Shown here: positions 15,654 through 24,318 of the stretch, in pieces
Numbering within the stretch: position 1 is the stretch's first letter
How the letters are laid out: each line of letters opens with the position of its first letter
NCBI GenBank assembly: GCA_019634415.1
Contig: JAHQVJ010000231.1
Location: 1 to 38,323, forward strand
Reading direction: 5' to 3'
Source: Myxococcales bacterium
Lineage (GTDB): Bacteria; Myxococcota_A; UBA796; GCA-2862545
DNA: 38,323 bases
Notes under the pieces: model-generated
The model's database searches: none
Told to the model about the DNA's origin: nothing
What the model saw: only the letters and a program-made list of their open reading frames with translations
Program-made: the position numbers and the translations under genes

Positions 15654-17302
15654 CGGCGCACGAGCTCCGCCCGCGTGAGCAGCAGGAAGCCGTCGCTGTC
15701 GAGCAGCAGCACCGGAGCCTCCACGGCGAAGGGCAGCTCCAGCACCAGCGGCGTGCCGCCCTCGAGCCGCCCCCGCACCACACGCACGCCATCGGTGCGC
15801 AGCGCCACCCGAGCCGACACTCCCGACCGCACCGTCTCCGCCTCCAGCTCCAGGTGCGTGGGGGGCCCTCCGAGTTTGGCGAGATCGGGCCACTGCAGCT
15901 GCAGCCGATCCCCCGGATACAGCCACCTCGCGCCATCACACGCCCGCTGTGGATCGAGGGCGAGGCGCACCGGCGCGTCCACGTCCGACGCCGGCGCATA
16001 TCCGAGGCGCTCGGGGCCATGGCACGACGTCCCTCGCACCAGATCACGACAAGGCCACCCGCGCTGCAGCGCCTCCTCCCACAGCGGCGTCACCACCACC
16101 GGAGAGCAGCGCGACGCCAAGGTCGTGACGTCCATGGTCCACACGTCCGAGGGCACGCCGTGGGGCGCGTCGAGCCACTGCACGTGGGATCGGCTGCCCG
16201 CCTCGGCCAGGCCCGGGCCCTCCACGTCGGGAACGGGTCTGGGATAGTGGGCAAGGCCCAAATCCTGAGTCAGCTGCCCCGCCTCGAAGCGCAGCTCGCC
16301 CACCGCCCCGACCCGCCTGTCCTCGGAGGGCTCGGCCAGCGCCCGCGTCAGCACCCGGGTGAGGCGCAGCGACCCGTCCTCATCGAGATGATCCGCGTTC
16401 TTGTAGTGGAACGGCCGCATCCGCAGAGCGGACATGTCCACGAACGAGGCTCCTTTGGCGCCGAGCAGCGCAGCGGTGCGCTCGGCGTAGCCCGCGGGCA
16501 CGTTGTCGGCCTCCTCCGGTCGCACCAGCGGGGAAGCCGGAGGACGCACCACCACCAGCGGGACCTCGAGCTGGTACGCCGTGTCGGTGAGCAGCGGCAC
16601 GAGCGAGTCCTCGGGGGCAGGCAGCGGCCGAGGCGGAGGGCGCCCCAGCCGATCGATGTCCACGTGCTCGTCCGACAGCTGCCGCCTCAGCACGTCGTCG
16701 GGTCGACGCGCATCCAGCAGCCACCGCGGCACCCAGTCGCGCAGCTCCGCGGACACGTCGTCTCGCAGCGCCTCCCGGCGCCGAAACAGCTGCGACACCC
16801 GCTGGCCCGCGGGGGCCGCCAGCGGCAGCAGGTCCGAGTCCTCGGGACCCAGCAACACCTGCAGCGAGCGGCGAGACTCCTCGCTGATGGGCACGTCCAC
16901 CAGCACCAGCTGCAGCCGGCTCACCACCAGCACCAGCTCCGGCCGCTGCGCCGCATCGCGCAGCGTGCGCAGCATGGCCACCCAGTGGGCCGCGTTGGCG
17001 TTGGGGATCGACAACACGGCGATGTCGCGGGGCCTCACCCCCAGCCCTGCCGCCAACTCCACGGGATCCACGTCCGTGTGGGCGTTGGAGTTGCCGAGCA
17101 CCCACACCTTGTACCCCTGCCGCACCACGCGCCGAAGGTGCTGATCGATGCCATCCGGGCGCAGCTGCCCTCCCAGCACCTGCCCCGCATTGCGATCCGC
17201 ACGCAGATCGTCGTCGGTGGGCGACAGCGCGACGGCCAAGGTGAGGAGCGCAGGAAGGGGCGCACACACAGCAGCGATGCGCGCGATGGCATCGGGGCGC
17301 AC
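15650..17302 (-). CDS. Membrane-anchored SGNH-like protein, acyltransferase partner
   Basis: A 550-aa protein. The GTG at 17302 is preferred because GGAGG lies six bases upstream; the frame stays open to an ATG at 17365. Residues 7-27 (ARIAAVCAPLPALLTLAVAL) are a signal anchor. The block VWVLGNSNAHTDVD resembles the SGNH block I with the nucleophile Ser in GNSNxHTD. NADHLDEDGSLRLTR near residue 310 carries the DxxH-type pair of block V. This matches the AlgX/DltD/PatB-like partners that finish acyl transfer in the periplasm. The C-terminal 200 residues look like beta-sandwich modules, perhaps carbohydrate-binding. Its stop overlaps the MBOAT start, implying a joint function. Confidence 0.72.
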   Translation of the reverse strand: MRPDAIARIAAVCAPLPALLTLAVALSPTDDDLRADRNAGQVLGGQLRPDGIDQHLRRVVRQGYKVWVLGNSNAHTDVDPVELAAGLGVRPRDIAVLSIPNANAAHWVAMLRTLRDAAQRPELVLVVSRLQLVLVDVPISEESRRSLQVLLGPEDSDLLPLAAPAGQRVSQLFRRREALRDDVSAELRDWVPRWLLDARRPDDVLRRQLSDEHVDIDRLGRPPPRPLPAPEDSLVPLLTDTAYQLEVPLVVVRPPASPLVRPEEADNVPAGYAERTAALLGAKGASFVDMSALRMRPFHYKNADHLDEDGSLRLTRVLTRALAEPSEDRRVGAVGELRFEAGQLTQDLGLAHYPRPVPDVEGPGLAEAGSRSHVQWLDAPHGVPSDVWTMDVTTLASRCSPVVVTPLWEEALQRGWPCRDLVRGTSCHGPERLGYAPASDVDAPVRLALDPQRACDGARWLYPGDRLQLQWPDLAKLGGPPTHLELEAETVRSGVSARVALRTDGVRVVRGRLEGGTPLVLELPFAVEAPVLLLDSDGFLLLTRAELVRR

Positions 17303-17539
17303 GAAGTCCTCCGACCCCCAACGTAGCCGAGAGGGCACGTGAGCGGGCCAGAGGGTTGTTCGCATTCGACATCACCACGAAGGCACCTGTGCCCACACCC
17401 GGATCATTCTGTGGCATTCCACTCGTCGCAATCTGTTGAGAGTATGCGTTCTTCCCTGCGAGTAGCCTCCACCCCAGCCAGCGGGAGCTGGCATTGGGGG
17501 CACTCGTCGTGCCTCCCATCGACCACAAGGGGGTAGCTC
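17303..17539. promoter_or_regulatory. Divergent intergenic region between the SGNH-like and MACPF genes
   Basis: This 237-base gap must hold promoters for both directions if the GTG at 17302 is the true start. I see no clear sigma-70 or sigma-54 consensus. GGGGG six bases upstream of the GTG at 17540 is the ribosome site for the MACPF gene. The first part (17303-17365) could be coding if the longer SGNH start is used. Confidence 0.4.
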
Positions 17540-19135
17540 GTGGGAAGAACGAACGAACTCGGCAGAGACGCTGTCCTGCTCCTCACCTTCGCACTCGCGG
17601 TGACCGGATGTGAGACCGCCCGAGTCGACGCTGGAGGCGACGATGCGTACCGCGTGCTGACCGAGGAAGAGCAGCTGTCTCGTGCCCACAGCATCGGCGC
17701 TTCCGCCATCGGCAGAGGCTACGACTCACTGGCCCAGTGGGCACACCCCGACGCCGTGGAGAGGCCCGTTCTGGACTACGACTGCATGGTCCGAGGCGAA
17801 GTGATCGGCACGCCCCGCTCCGAGGTCATCCAACAGATCGACTACGCCACCGGCAACAGCCTGTCGGACTACTCCAGATCGCTGTCCTTGGGTGTGGGCG
17901 CCGAGGGCTCCATCGACATCGGCGTGGGCTCCTTCTCCGGCGCCTTCAGCACCGAGTTCGATGCCGGTCTGTCGGGCTCCCAGAGCGCGGCGTTCGTCAC
18001 GCTGCGTGACCTCGAGAAGCGGCTCCACGTCCAGGCTCGGGTTCCGTTTCCCCAGTTCTCGGGAACGGCCACGAAAGGCGCGTGCGAGAGCAGCCCCTCG
18101 GACTGGCCGAGCTTCCTTCGCACCTACCTCACCCCGGGTGCCCAGGCGGACTTCGCTCCCGAGGGTGACCTGGCGAGCAGGGCTCGCAACATCCTGGACC
18201 AATACGGCTCCCACGTGGTGACGAGCGGGTGGTTCGGCGGTCGCATCGACTTCACCATGACCGTCGACGGCATGAAGATGTCGCAGAGCTTCGGCTTGGC
18301 GAGCATGGCCGACGTCTCCTACGAGTCCGTGGGCCGCAGCGGCAGTGTGTCGGTGTCGCAGGAGATTCAGTCCGCGTCGAGCGAGGTGGAAGACGGAACG
18401 TCCACCAAGCTGCGCGTCGTGGGCGGGCTCGGCAACCTCACCAAGGGGATGACGGACGACCAGATCGACGCCTGGCTCGACGCGCTTCGCTTCGACTCGT
18501 CGGAGGCCTACGACAGCGGCTTTGCGCTGGTGGACTTCCCGAACGAGGCGTTGATGCCCATCACGTGGTTCATCGAGGACGCGGATCTCAGGAACCAGGT
18601 GGCCGAAGAATACGAAGCGCGACTCGCGGGTGCCGAGGTGACGCTGCAGGACACGGATCTGGTCTACGAGATTCACACCACCGCGACGGCCACGAGCTGG
18701 TCCAACGATCCGGGGAGCACGCTGGAGGTGTACGGGACGCTCGAAGCCCACACCACCGACCATGCGAACCAGGTGACCGACCGCGCCACGGTGTGGCATC
18801 GCGAGGAGAGCCAGTCCACGAGCATCGAGAAGGGTGGAGATGTGAAGTGGCTCGGCAAGAGCTACTTCGTGGTCTCGAACTACGAGGCTGAAGACACCAA
18901 GATCGAACTCCTCGCCGACCTCGTCGAAGACGACGACGTGGGGGACGATGCGTTCGACTTCACCAAGATCGTGCTGGACCTCGAGTACGTGTCGGTGGAG
19001 CACGGCGACACGTTCGAGACCGTCAGCCGCGACCGACCCCTCGACGAGCACGAAGCGGGAATGCAGCTCAACGTCGAGTGGACGTTCCTCGAGCCCTTCG
19101 CTCCCGGCGGGAGTCTGTACTTCCCCACCCGGTAG
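17540..19135 (+). CDS. MACPF-domain lipoprotein (candidate pore-forming protein)
   Basis: A 531-aa protein. The GTG start has GGGGG upstream and opens a lipoprotein signal (LLLTFALAVTGC, Cys24). Residues about 80-350 carry the membrane-attack-complex/perforin fold: the signature ILDQYGSHVVTSGWFGG (YGSHV at 222-226, usual form YGTHY/F) followed by a Gly pair and two Ser/Thr-rich stretches that match the helices that refold into membrane hairpins. Residues about 375-531 are a separate Thr-rich beta domain (TLEVYGTLEAHTTD and following), perhaps a targeting module. Known bacterial MACPF proteins perforate membranes or act as adhesins. Lipidation suggests surface display. No immunity gene is recognisable next to it. 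Confidence 0.83.
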   Translation: MGRTNELGRDAVLLLTFALAVTGCETARVDAGGDDAYRVLTEEEQLSRAHSIGASAIGRGYDSLAQWAHPDAVERPVLDYDCMVRGEVIGTPRSEVIQQIDYATGNSLSDYSRSLSLGVGAEGSIDIGVGSFSGAFSTEFDAGLSGSQSAAFVTLRDLEKRLHVQARVPFPQFSGTATKGACESSPSDWPSFLRTYLTPGAQADFAPEGDLASRARNILDQYGSHVVTSGWFGGRIDFTMTVDGMKMSQSFGLASMADVSYESVGRSGSVSVSQEIQSASSEVEDGTSTKLRVVGGLGNLTKGMTDDQIDAWLDALRFDSSEAYDSGFALVDFPNEALMPITWFIEDADLRNQVAEEYEARLAGAEVTLQDTDLVYEIHTTATATSWSNDPGSTLEVYGTLEAHTTDHANQVTDRATVWHREESQSTSIEKGGDVKWLGKSYFVVSNYEAEDTKIELLADLVEDDDVGDDAFDFTKIVLDLEYVSVEHGDTFETVSRDRPLDEHEAGMQLNVEWTFLEPFAPGGSLYFPTR

Positions 19136-19148
19136 CGCGTCGCGAAGC

Positions 19149-19173
19149 ACCGCCCTGCCCTCCTCGGGCAGGG
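19149..19173. terminator. Bidirectional terminator between the MACPF gene and coxM
   Basis: A perfect 10-bp stem (cgccctgccc / gggcagggcg) with a 5-base loop lies in the 48-base gap between two convergent stops. It serves either strand. No long T-run follows on either side, so termination may be GC-hairpin driven. Confidence 0.75.
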
Positions 19174-19183
19174 CGTCGTACCT

Positions 19184-19972
19184 CTAGCCGCACGCCCCCA
19201 CGGCCCGTTTCGCCAGCACCGCCATCAGGTGCGCGCGATAGGCCGCAGAGAAATCGGGATCCTCGTTGAGCGTGCCCGTGGGCACCTGCAGGCTCCCCAC
19301 CGCATCCGCGGACCAGCTCGCCGCCAGGGCCTGCTCCGCTGCCACCCAGCGCGCCGCGTAGGGAGCCGCTCCCGTCACGCCCACGCGGGGGCCTGCCGGC
19401 AGGTTCGCCACGAACACCCCCACCACGGCGTACTTCGACGCCGGATGCGGGAACTTCTGGTAGTTGGCCCGACTCGGCACCGTGAAGGACACCTTGGTGA
19501 TCAGCTCGTCGGCCGTCAGCGCTGTGGTGAACAGCCCCGTGAAGAACGACGCCGCCGGGATCTCCCGCTTCGTCGTGTGGATGACGGCATCGAGCGCCAG
19601 CGCTGCGGCTGGGTAGTCCGCCGCCGGATCGGCATGGGCCAGCGACCCTCCGATGGTGCCCCGGTTGCGCACCTGGGCATCCCCGATCCCGCCCGCCAGC
19701 GCGGCCAGCGACGGAATCAGGCGCTGCACCTCCGACGAGCGATTCACCGACGCATGCGTCTCGGCGGCGCCGATCACGAGCCGGCCACCCTCCTCGCGGA
19801 TCCCCTTCAGATCATCGATGTTGCGCAGGCTCACCACGGTGTCGGGGGCCGCCAGGCCCTCCTTCATGATGGGCAGGAAGCTCTGGCCCCCCGAGATCGC
19901 CTTGGCATCCCCCCGCAACAGGGAGACCGCCTCGGCGATGGTGGACGGGCGATGAAAAGCAAACGGTTGCAT
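19184..19972 (-). CDS. coxM: FAD-binding medium subunit of a CO dehydrogenase-like molybdenum hydroxylase
   Basis: A 262-aa protein, the flavin subunit that passes electrons from the iron-sulfur subunit to the acceptor. The two FAD pyrophosphate loops are present: AISGGQSFLPIMK near the N-terminus and RNRGTIGGSLAHADPAADYP in the middle. The C-terminal CO_deh_flav_C-like part is shorter than in CoxM of Oligotropha. It is the last gene of coxS-L-M, nine bases after coxL. The order S-L-M is that of form II enzymes, whereas form I is M-S-L. The call as flavin subunit is firm; the substrate of the complex is open. Confidence 0.92.
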   Translation of the reverse strand: MQPFAFHRPSTIAEAVSLLRGDAKAISGGQSFLPIMKEGLAAPDTVVSLRNIDDLKGIREEGGRLVIGAAETHASVNRSSEVQRLIPSLAALAGGIGDAQVRNRGTIGGSLAHADPAADYPAAALALDAVIHTTKREIPAASFFTGLFTTALTADELITKVSFTVPSRANYQKFPHPASKYAVVGVFVANLPAGPRVGVTGAAPYAARWVAAEQALAASWSADAVGSLQVPTGTLNEDPDFSAAYRAHLMAVLAKRAVGACG

Positions 19973-19981
19973 GGTCGCCTC

Positions 19982-22333
19982 CTACTTGGACTGCGCGGCC
20001 TGGATGGCCTGCCAGACGCGGTGGGGGGTTGCGGGCATGTCCATGTGCTCCACTCCCACGGGAGCGAGGGCGTCGAGCACGGCGTTCATCACGGCGGGGG
20101 GAACGCCGATGGCGCCCACCTCACCGACCCCCTTGGACCCGAGCGGGTTGTGGGTACAGGCCGTGATGTGCAGGCCGGTGGTGAACTTCGGGAAGTCCGC
20201 CGCACGCGGCATCGTGTAGTTCATGTAGGAGCCGGTCACGAGCTGCCCCTGGGCGTCGTACTGGGCGCCCTCGAACAGTGCCTGGCCGATCCCCTGCGCC
20301 AGCCCGCCGTGGATCTGACCGTCCACGATCATCGGGTTGATGACGGTGCCCACGTCGTCGGACACCACCGCCTGGATGACCTCCACCATCCCGGTCTCGG
20401 GATCGATCTCCACCTCCACGATGTGGCAGCCGCCCGGGAACGTGAAGTTCTTCGGGTCGTAGAAGGCCGACTCCTCGAGCCCGGGCTCGATCTCCTCGAT
20501 GGGGTAGTTGTGCGGCACGTAGGCGGTGAGGGCCACGTCGCCGAAGCCGACCTTCTTGTCGGTTCCGCTGACCTTGAACTCGCCGTCCTCGAACACCACG
20601 TCCGACGCGCTGGCCTCCATGAGGTGGGCAGCGATCTTCTTGCCCTTCTCGATCACCTTCTCCGCAGCCTTCGCGATGGCGGAGCCACCGACGGCCAAGG
20701 AGCGAGACCCGTAGGTGCCCATACCGAAGGAGGAGTTCGACGAGTCGCCGTGGTCCACCTCGACGTTGTCGATGTCGATGCCGAAGGCGTCGGCCACGAT
20801 CTGGGCGAAGGTGGTCTCGTGCCCCTGTCCGTGGCTGTGGGTCCCCGTGAAGACCGTCACCGAGCCCGTGGGGTGCACGCGCAGGGTGGCGGACTCGTAC
20901 AGCCCGGCTCGTGCACCGAGCGCACCCGCCAAGGCGGATGGAGCGATACCGCAGGCCTCCACGTAGGTGGACATCCCGATGCCACGCAGCATGCCGCGGC
21001 TCTGTGCCTCGGCGCGTCGCGCATCGAAGCCCGCCCAGTCCGACGCCCCGAGCGCCTGCTCGAGGCACCCCTCGTAGTCGCCCGAGTCGTACTCCACGGC
21101 CACGGGGGTGGCGTAGGGGAAGTCGCGGATGAAGTTCTTGCGCCGGATCTCCACCCGATCCATGCCCAGCTGGCGGGCAGCCTTGTCCACCAGCCGCTCG
21201 AGCACGTAGGCCGCTTCCGGACGACCCGCGCCGCGGTAGGCATCCACCGGCACGGTGTTGCTGAAGTAGGCCTTCACCTCCACGTAGATGGCGGGCGTGG
21301 TGTACACCCCGGCCATCAGCGTGCCGTGCAGCCAGGTGGGCACGGCGGGCGCGAAGGTGGACAGATAGGCACCCAGGTTCGCCGAGCTGTGCTCGTGCAG
21401 CGCGAGGAACTTCCCGTCGGCGTCCAGCGCGAGCCGCGCCTTGTTGACGTGGTCGCGCCCGTGGGCATCCGACATGAACGACTCGGTGCGCTCGGCCGTC
21501 CACTTCACGGGCCGCTTCAGCGCCCGCGACGCGAACATCACCAAGACCTCCTCGGCGTAGTGGAAGATCTTGGAGCCGAAGCCCCCTCCCACGTCTGGCG
21601 AGATCACCTTGAGCTTGTGCTCGGGCAGCTGCATCACGAACGCGCCGAGCAGCAGCCGGATGAGGTGTGGGTTCTGGCTACTGGTGTACAGCGTGTTCAT
21701 GTCGGTGGCCACGTCGTAGTGGCCGATGGCCGACCGGGGCTCCATGGCGTTGGGGATGAGCCGCTGGTTGACGAGCTCGATCTCCACCACGTGCGCGGCG
21801 TTGGCGAAGGCGGCATCCACCGCGTCCTTGTCGCCGAGGTGCCAGTCGTAGCAGACGTTGTCGGGGGCCTCGTCGTGCACGGCCGCGCCACCGCCCTCCA
21901 TGGCCGCCCGCAGCGTGCCCACCGCCGGCAGCTCCTCGTAGTCCACCACGATGGCCTTCGCGGCGTTCTTGGCCTGCTCCTTGGTCTCGGCCACCACCAT
22001 GGCCACCGGGTTGCCCACGAAGCGGACCTTGCCCTGAGCGAGCACGGGCCACGCCGGCTCCACCATGGCCGAGCCGTCCTTGTTGTGGATCTGCCAGCCG
22101 CAGGGCAGCCCGCCGATCCCCGTCACGTCATCGCCCGTATAGATGGCGATCACGCCCGGCATGGACTGAGCCGCCGAGGTGTCGCAGCCGCGCACGTTGG
22201 CGTGGGCCAGCGGCGAGCGCACCAGGTACGCATGGGCTTGGTTGTGCAGGACGATGTCGTCGGTGTAGCGCCCCTTCCCCGTGATGAAGCGCAGATCTTC
22301 CTTTCGCTTTACCGCTTGTCCGACATAAGCCAT
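19982..22333 (-). CDS. coxL: Large Mo-cofactor subunit, form II CO dehydrogenase-like (aldehyde/xanthine dehydrogenase superfamily)
   Basis: A 783-aa protein holding the molybdopterin-cytosine-dinucleotide site. The active-site loop is VDAYRGAGRPEA (AYRGAGR at residues 365-371), the form II type. Form I CO dehydrogenases have AYxCSFR with the Cys that binds copper, which is missing here. Other family marks are DVGGGFGSK, HSHGQGHETTFAQ and GSKGVGEVGAIG with the catalytic glutamate. Form II enzymes have uncertain substrates; CO, purines, aldehydes or aromatic N-heterocycles are all possible. It starts four bases after coxS. Maturation genes coxD/coxE and the recruitment gene coxG lie within 6 kb. 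Confidence 0.92.
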   Translation of the reverse strand: MAYVGQAVKRKEDLRFITGKGRYTDDIVLHNQAHAYLVRSPLAHANVRGCDTSAAQSMPGVIAIYTGDDVTGIGGLPCGWQIHNKDGSAMVEPAWPVLAQGKVRFVGNPVAMVVAETKEQAKNAAKAIVVDYEELPAVGTLRAAMEGGGAAVHDEAPDNVCYDWHLGDKDAVDAAFANAAHVVEIELVNQRLIPNAMEPRSAIGHYDVATDMNTLYTSSQNPHLIRLLLGAFVMQLPEHKLKVISPDVGGGFGSKIFHYAEEVLVMFASRALKRPVKWTAERTESFMSDAHGRDHVNKARLALDADGKFLALHEHSSANLGAYLSTFAPAVPTWLHGTLMAGVYTTPAIYVEVKAYFSNTVPVDAYRGAGRPEAAYVLERLVDKAARQLGMDRVEIRRKNFIRDFPYATPVAVEYDSGDYEGCLEQALGASDWAGFDARRAEAQSRGMLRGIGMSTYVEACGIAPSALAGALGARAGLYESATLRVHPTGSVTVFTGTHSHGQGHETTFAQIVADAFGIDIDNVEVDHGDSSNSSFGMGTYGSRSLAVGGSAIAKAAEKVIEKGKKIAAHLMEASASDVVFEDGEFKVSGTDKKVGFGDVALTAYVPHNYPIEEIEPGLEESAFYDPKNFTFPGGCHIVEVEIDPETGMVEVIQAVVSDDVGTVINPMIVDGQIHGGLAQGIGQALFEGAQYDAQGQLVTGSYMNYTMPRAADFPKFTTGLHITACTHNPLGSKGVGEVGAIGVPPAVMNAVLDALAPVGVEHMDMPATPHRVWQAIQAAQSK

Positions 22334-22337
22334 TGTC

Positions 22338-22802
22338 CTACGCCTCCCGAATGGTGCGCGCAGCCGCCTGCACGGCGTCGACGATGTTGTGGTAGCCGGT
22401 GCAGCGGCACAGGTTGCCCTCGAGCCACTCCCGCACCTCGTGCTCGGAGGGGTCAGGGTTGTTCTTGAGCAGGTCGCAGGCGCTCATGATCATGCCCGGG
22501 GTACAGAACCCGCACTGCAGGCCGTGATGTTCCGTGAACGCCGCCTGCATGGGGTGCAGCTCGCCGTTGGAGAGCCCCTCGATGGTGGTGACCTCGCCAC
22601 CGTGCGCTTCCGCGGCGAGCATCGTGCAGGACTTGACCGAGACCCCGTCCACGTGCACGGTGCACGCGCCGCACTGGCTGGTATCGCAGCCCACGTGGGT
22701 GCCGGTCAGGCTCAGATGTTCGCGTAGAAACTCCACCAGGAGGGTGTGAGGTTCGATGTCACGCGAGACCTCTCTCCCGTTGACCGTGACCGTGACGTTC
22801 AT
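22338..22802 (-). CDS. coxS: Two [2Fe-2S] small subunit of the CO dehydrogenase-like enzyme
   Basis: A 154-aa protein. The plant-type cluster is bound by CDTSQCGACTVHVDG...SC and the helical-domain cluster by LQCGFCTPGMIM and NLCRCTGYHNI, so all eight cysteines are present. It carries electrons from the molybdenum site to the FAD of CoxM. The ATG at 22802 is fixed by GGAGG five bases upstream and by the family N-terminus (MNVTVTVNG). It is the first gene of coxS-L-M and is divergent from a haloacid dehalogenase-like gene across a 134-base gap. Confidence 0.95.
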   Translation of the reverse strand: MNVTVTVNGREVSRDIEPHTLLVEFLREHLSLTGTHVGCDTSQCGACTVHVDGVSVKSCTMLAAEAHGGEVTTIEGLSNGELHPMQAAFTEHHGLQCGFCTPGMIMSACDLLKNNPDPSEHEVREWLEGNLCRCTGYHNIVDAVQAAARTIREA

Positions 22803-22936
22803 GGCACCTCCGAACGTGTCGAGCCCGCACGGTACCAGAATGATGCGAGGATTTGTGCGTGTGCTGCGCGATTCCGTAACAAATCGAAAGTTGTGCAATC
22901 CAAAGGCCGGATACGCCGACCGAGCAAGGGAGTCTC
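22803..22936. promoter_or_regulatory. Divergent promoter region of coxSLM and the dehalogenase-like gene
   Basis: The only space for promoters of both transcription units. It is locally AT-richer (22875-22905) than its surroundings. On the minus strand TTGCAC near 22903 could be a -35 box, but no good -10 follows at the right distance. No clear operator palindrome is visible. Confidence 0.4.
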
Positions 22937-23626
22937 ATGTTGTCACTCGACGCGATGATCTTCGACGCATACGGCACGTTGTTCGACGTACACGCGGCAA
23001 CGCGCCGCCTAGCGGACCGGCTGGGCCCCAGGGCGTCTCGACTGTCGGATCTGTGGCGCTCGCGACAGGTCCAGTACACCTGGCTGCGGGCCTGCATGGA
23101 GCAGTACGCGCCGTTCTGGGAGGTCACCTCCGAAGCGCTGGACTACGCCATGGAGGCCGTGGATCTGCGAGACGACACCCTCAAGGCGGATCTCCTCGCC
23201 ACCTACCGGCAGGTCGAGCCCTATGCCGACGTATTGCCCGCCCTCGACGCGCTGACCACAGCGGGCGTGCGGCGCGGCGTGTTCTCCAACGCCGACCCCG
23301 CCATGCTGACGGCCGCGGTGGAGGTGTCGGGGCTCGCCTCGCGCCTCGACGCGGTGATCTCGGTGGACGGAGCTGGCACCTTCAAGCCTCGGCCTGCAGT
23401 CTACGCCCACGCCGTACAGCAGCTGACGACCACGCCGGAGCGCACGGGCTTCGTGACGGCGAACGGCTGGGACGCCGCGGGCGCCTCGGCCGCTGGCCTG
23501 CGCGCAGTGTGGGTGAATCGGGCGGGCGCCCCCGTGGAGCGACTGCCCGCACGGCCCATGGCCGTGGTCCCCTCGCTCACGGAGGCCGTCACCACGCTGC
23601 TCAGCAGCCCTGGGTCCGCCCCCTGA
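22937..23626 (+). CDS. Type II haloacid dehalogenase-like HAD hydrolase
   Basis: A 229-aa cytoplasmic protein close to L-2-haloacid dehalogenases. Motif I is MIFDAYGTLFDVH with nucleophile Asp10. RSRQVQYTWLR supplies the substrate-binding Arg. Motif II is GVFSNAD. FKPRPAVYAHA supplies the Lys and Tyr. Motif IV is VTANGWDAAGA with the Asn and Asp kept. The family normally has SSNxWDxxGA; here the two serines are replaced by Thr-Ala. Such enzymes hydrolyse 2-haloacids to 2-hydroxyacids, but a phosphatase or other halide substrate cannot be excluded. GGGAG lies before the ATG. It is divergent from coxSLM; no functional link is proven. Confidence 0.85.
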   Translation: MLSLDAMIFDAYGTLFDVHAATRRLADRLGPRASRLSDLWRSRQVQYTWLRACMEQYAPFWEVTSEALDYAMEAVDLRDDTLKADLLATYRQVEPYADVLPALDALTTAGVRRGVFSNADPAMLTAAVEVSGLASRLDAVISVDGAGTFKPRPAVYAHAVQQLTTTPERTGFVTANGWDAAGASAAGLRAVWVNRAGAPVERLPARPMAVVPSLTEAVTTLLSSPGSAP

Positions 23627-23682
23627 CCCCCTCGAGCTGGGTCACCTCGTCACCATCGATCACGAGCAGCACCTGGGCCGCC

Positions 23683-24318
23683 TCAGCCAGAGACGTCAGC
23701 GACGCGGCGGAGGTGCTCGACGTAGGCTTGCTCGTCGTCGGTGAGGGGACGCTGATCATCGAGATGAGTCGCGAACCAGATCGAGTTCTCGATCCACCAG
23801 CGGTACACGAAGGCCTCGAAGGTGGGCGCCGAGAACGTCAGCTCGGGAAAGCGAAGGTGGGGCTCCGCCGACACGGACTCGACCCACTCCGGAGCTCCCG
23901 CCAACACCGGCGCGTAGCGATCGTCACCGCGCCCCAGGCGCAATCCCCACAGCACGCAGGACTGGCTGTCCGTGTAGAACGTGAGGAAGGCGCTGCCGTC
24001 CGGCTGCGGATGCAGCTCGGCCTCGTCTGCCACGAGGAAGATGTTGGCCGTGCAGCTCGGCACCCGACGCCACAGATCCACGTCGCACATGAAGCGCTCG
24101 AACACCCGAGGCACGCGAAACCCCTGGCCGCGTAGGGCCTCGACCCGAAGACGCCACGCCTCGGTCACCCCGGAATTCTCTCGCTCGGGCGGTCCCTCGC
24201 GCAGCCAGCGGAACGAGCCATCGAAGCGATCGAAGGGGATCGGTGGCTGCTGCTGGTAGGGAAAACCCTGGTAGGTGGCCGTGGTCTCGCGTGCCACGAG
24301 GCTCACTCCCCACCACAT
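23683..24318 (-). CDS. Protein of unknown function encoded behind a TIGR02996-like gene
   Basis: A soluble 211-aa protein, rich in Trp, Phe and Arg, with no signal or membrane segment. The ATG at 24318 is chosen for GGAGG eight bases upstream; a GTG at 24351 in the same frame would lengthen the overlap with the preceding gene. Sequence such as AFLTFYTDSQSCVLWGLRLG and FEAFVYRWWIENSIWFATHL suggests an SMI1/KNR4-like or immunity-type fold, but I cannot confirm it. It overlaps the upstream small gene by 16 bases, so the two are probably coexpressed. It is convergent with the dehalogenase-like gene. Confidence 0.6.
   Translation of the reverse strand: MWWGVSLVARETTATYQGFPYQQQPPIPFDRFDGSFRWLREGPPERENSGVTEAWRLRVEALRGQGFRVPRVFERFMCDVDLWRRVPSCTANIFLVADEAELHPQPDGSAFLTFYTDSQSCVLWGLRLGRGDDRYAPVLAGAPEWVESVSAEPHLRFPELTFSAPTFEAFVYRWWIENSIWFATHLDDQRPLTDDEQAYVEHLRRVADVSG

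Noticed and set aside
2820..22333. Selenium-dependent molybdenum hydroxylase suggested by selA plus coxL
   Set aside because: SelA makes selenocysteine, not the labile selenium of those hydroxylases. None of the genes known for that pathway (yqeB/yqeC type) is visible.
19229..22468. 1079-codon open frame on the plus strand opposite coxMLS
   Set aside because: It is antisense to three well-supported genes and has shadow composition.
19184..22802. A true copper-molybdenum CO dehydrogenase (form I)
   Set aside because: CoxL has AYRGAGR instead of AYxCSFR, so the copper-binding cysteine is missing, and the gene order is S-L-M.
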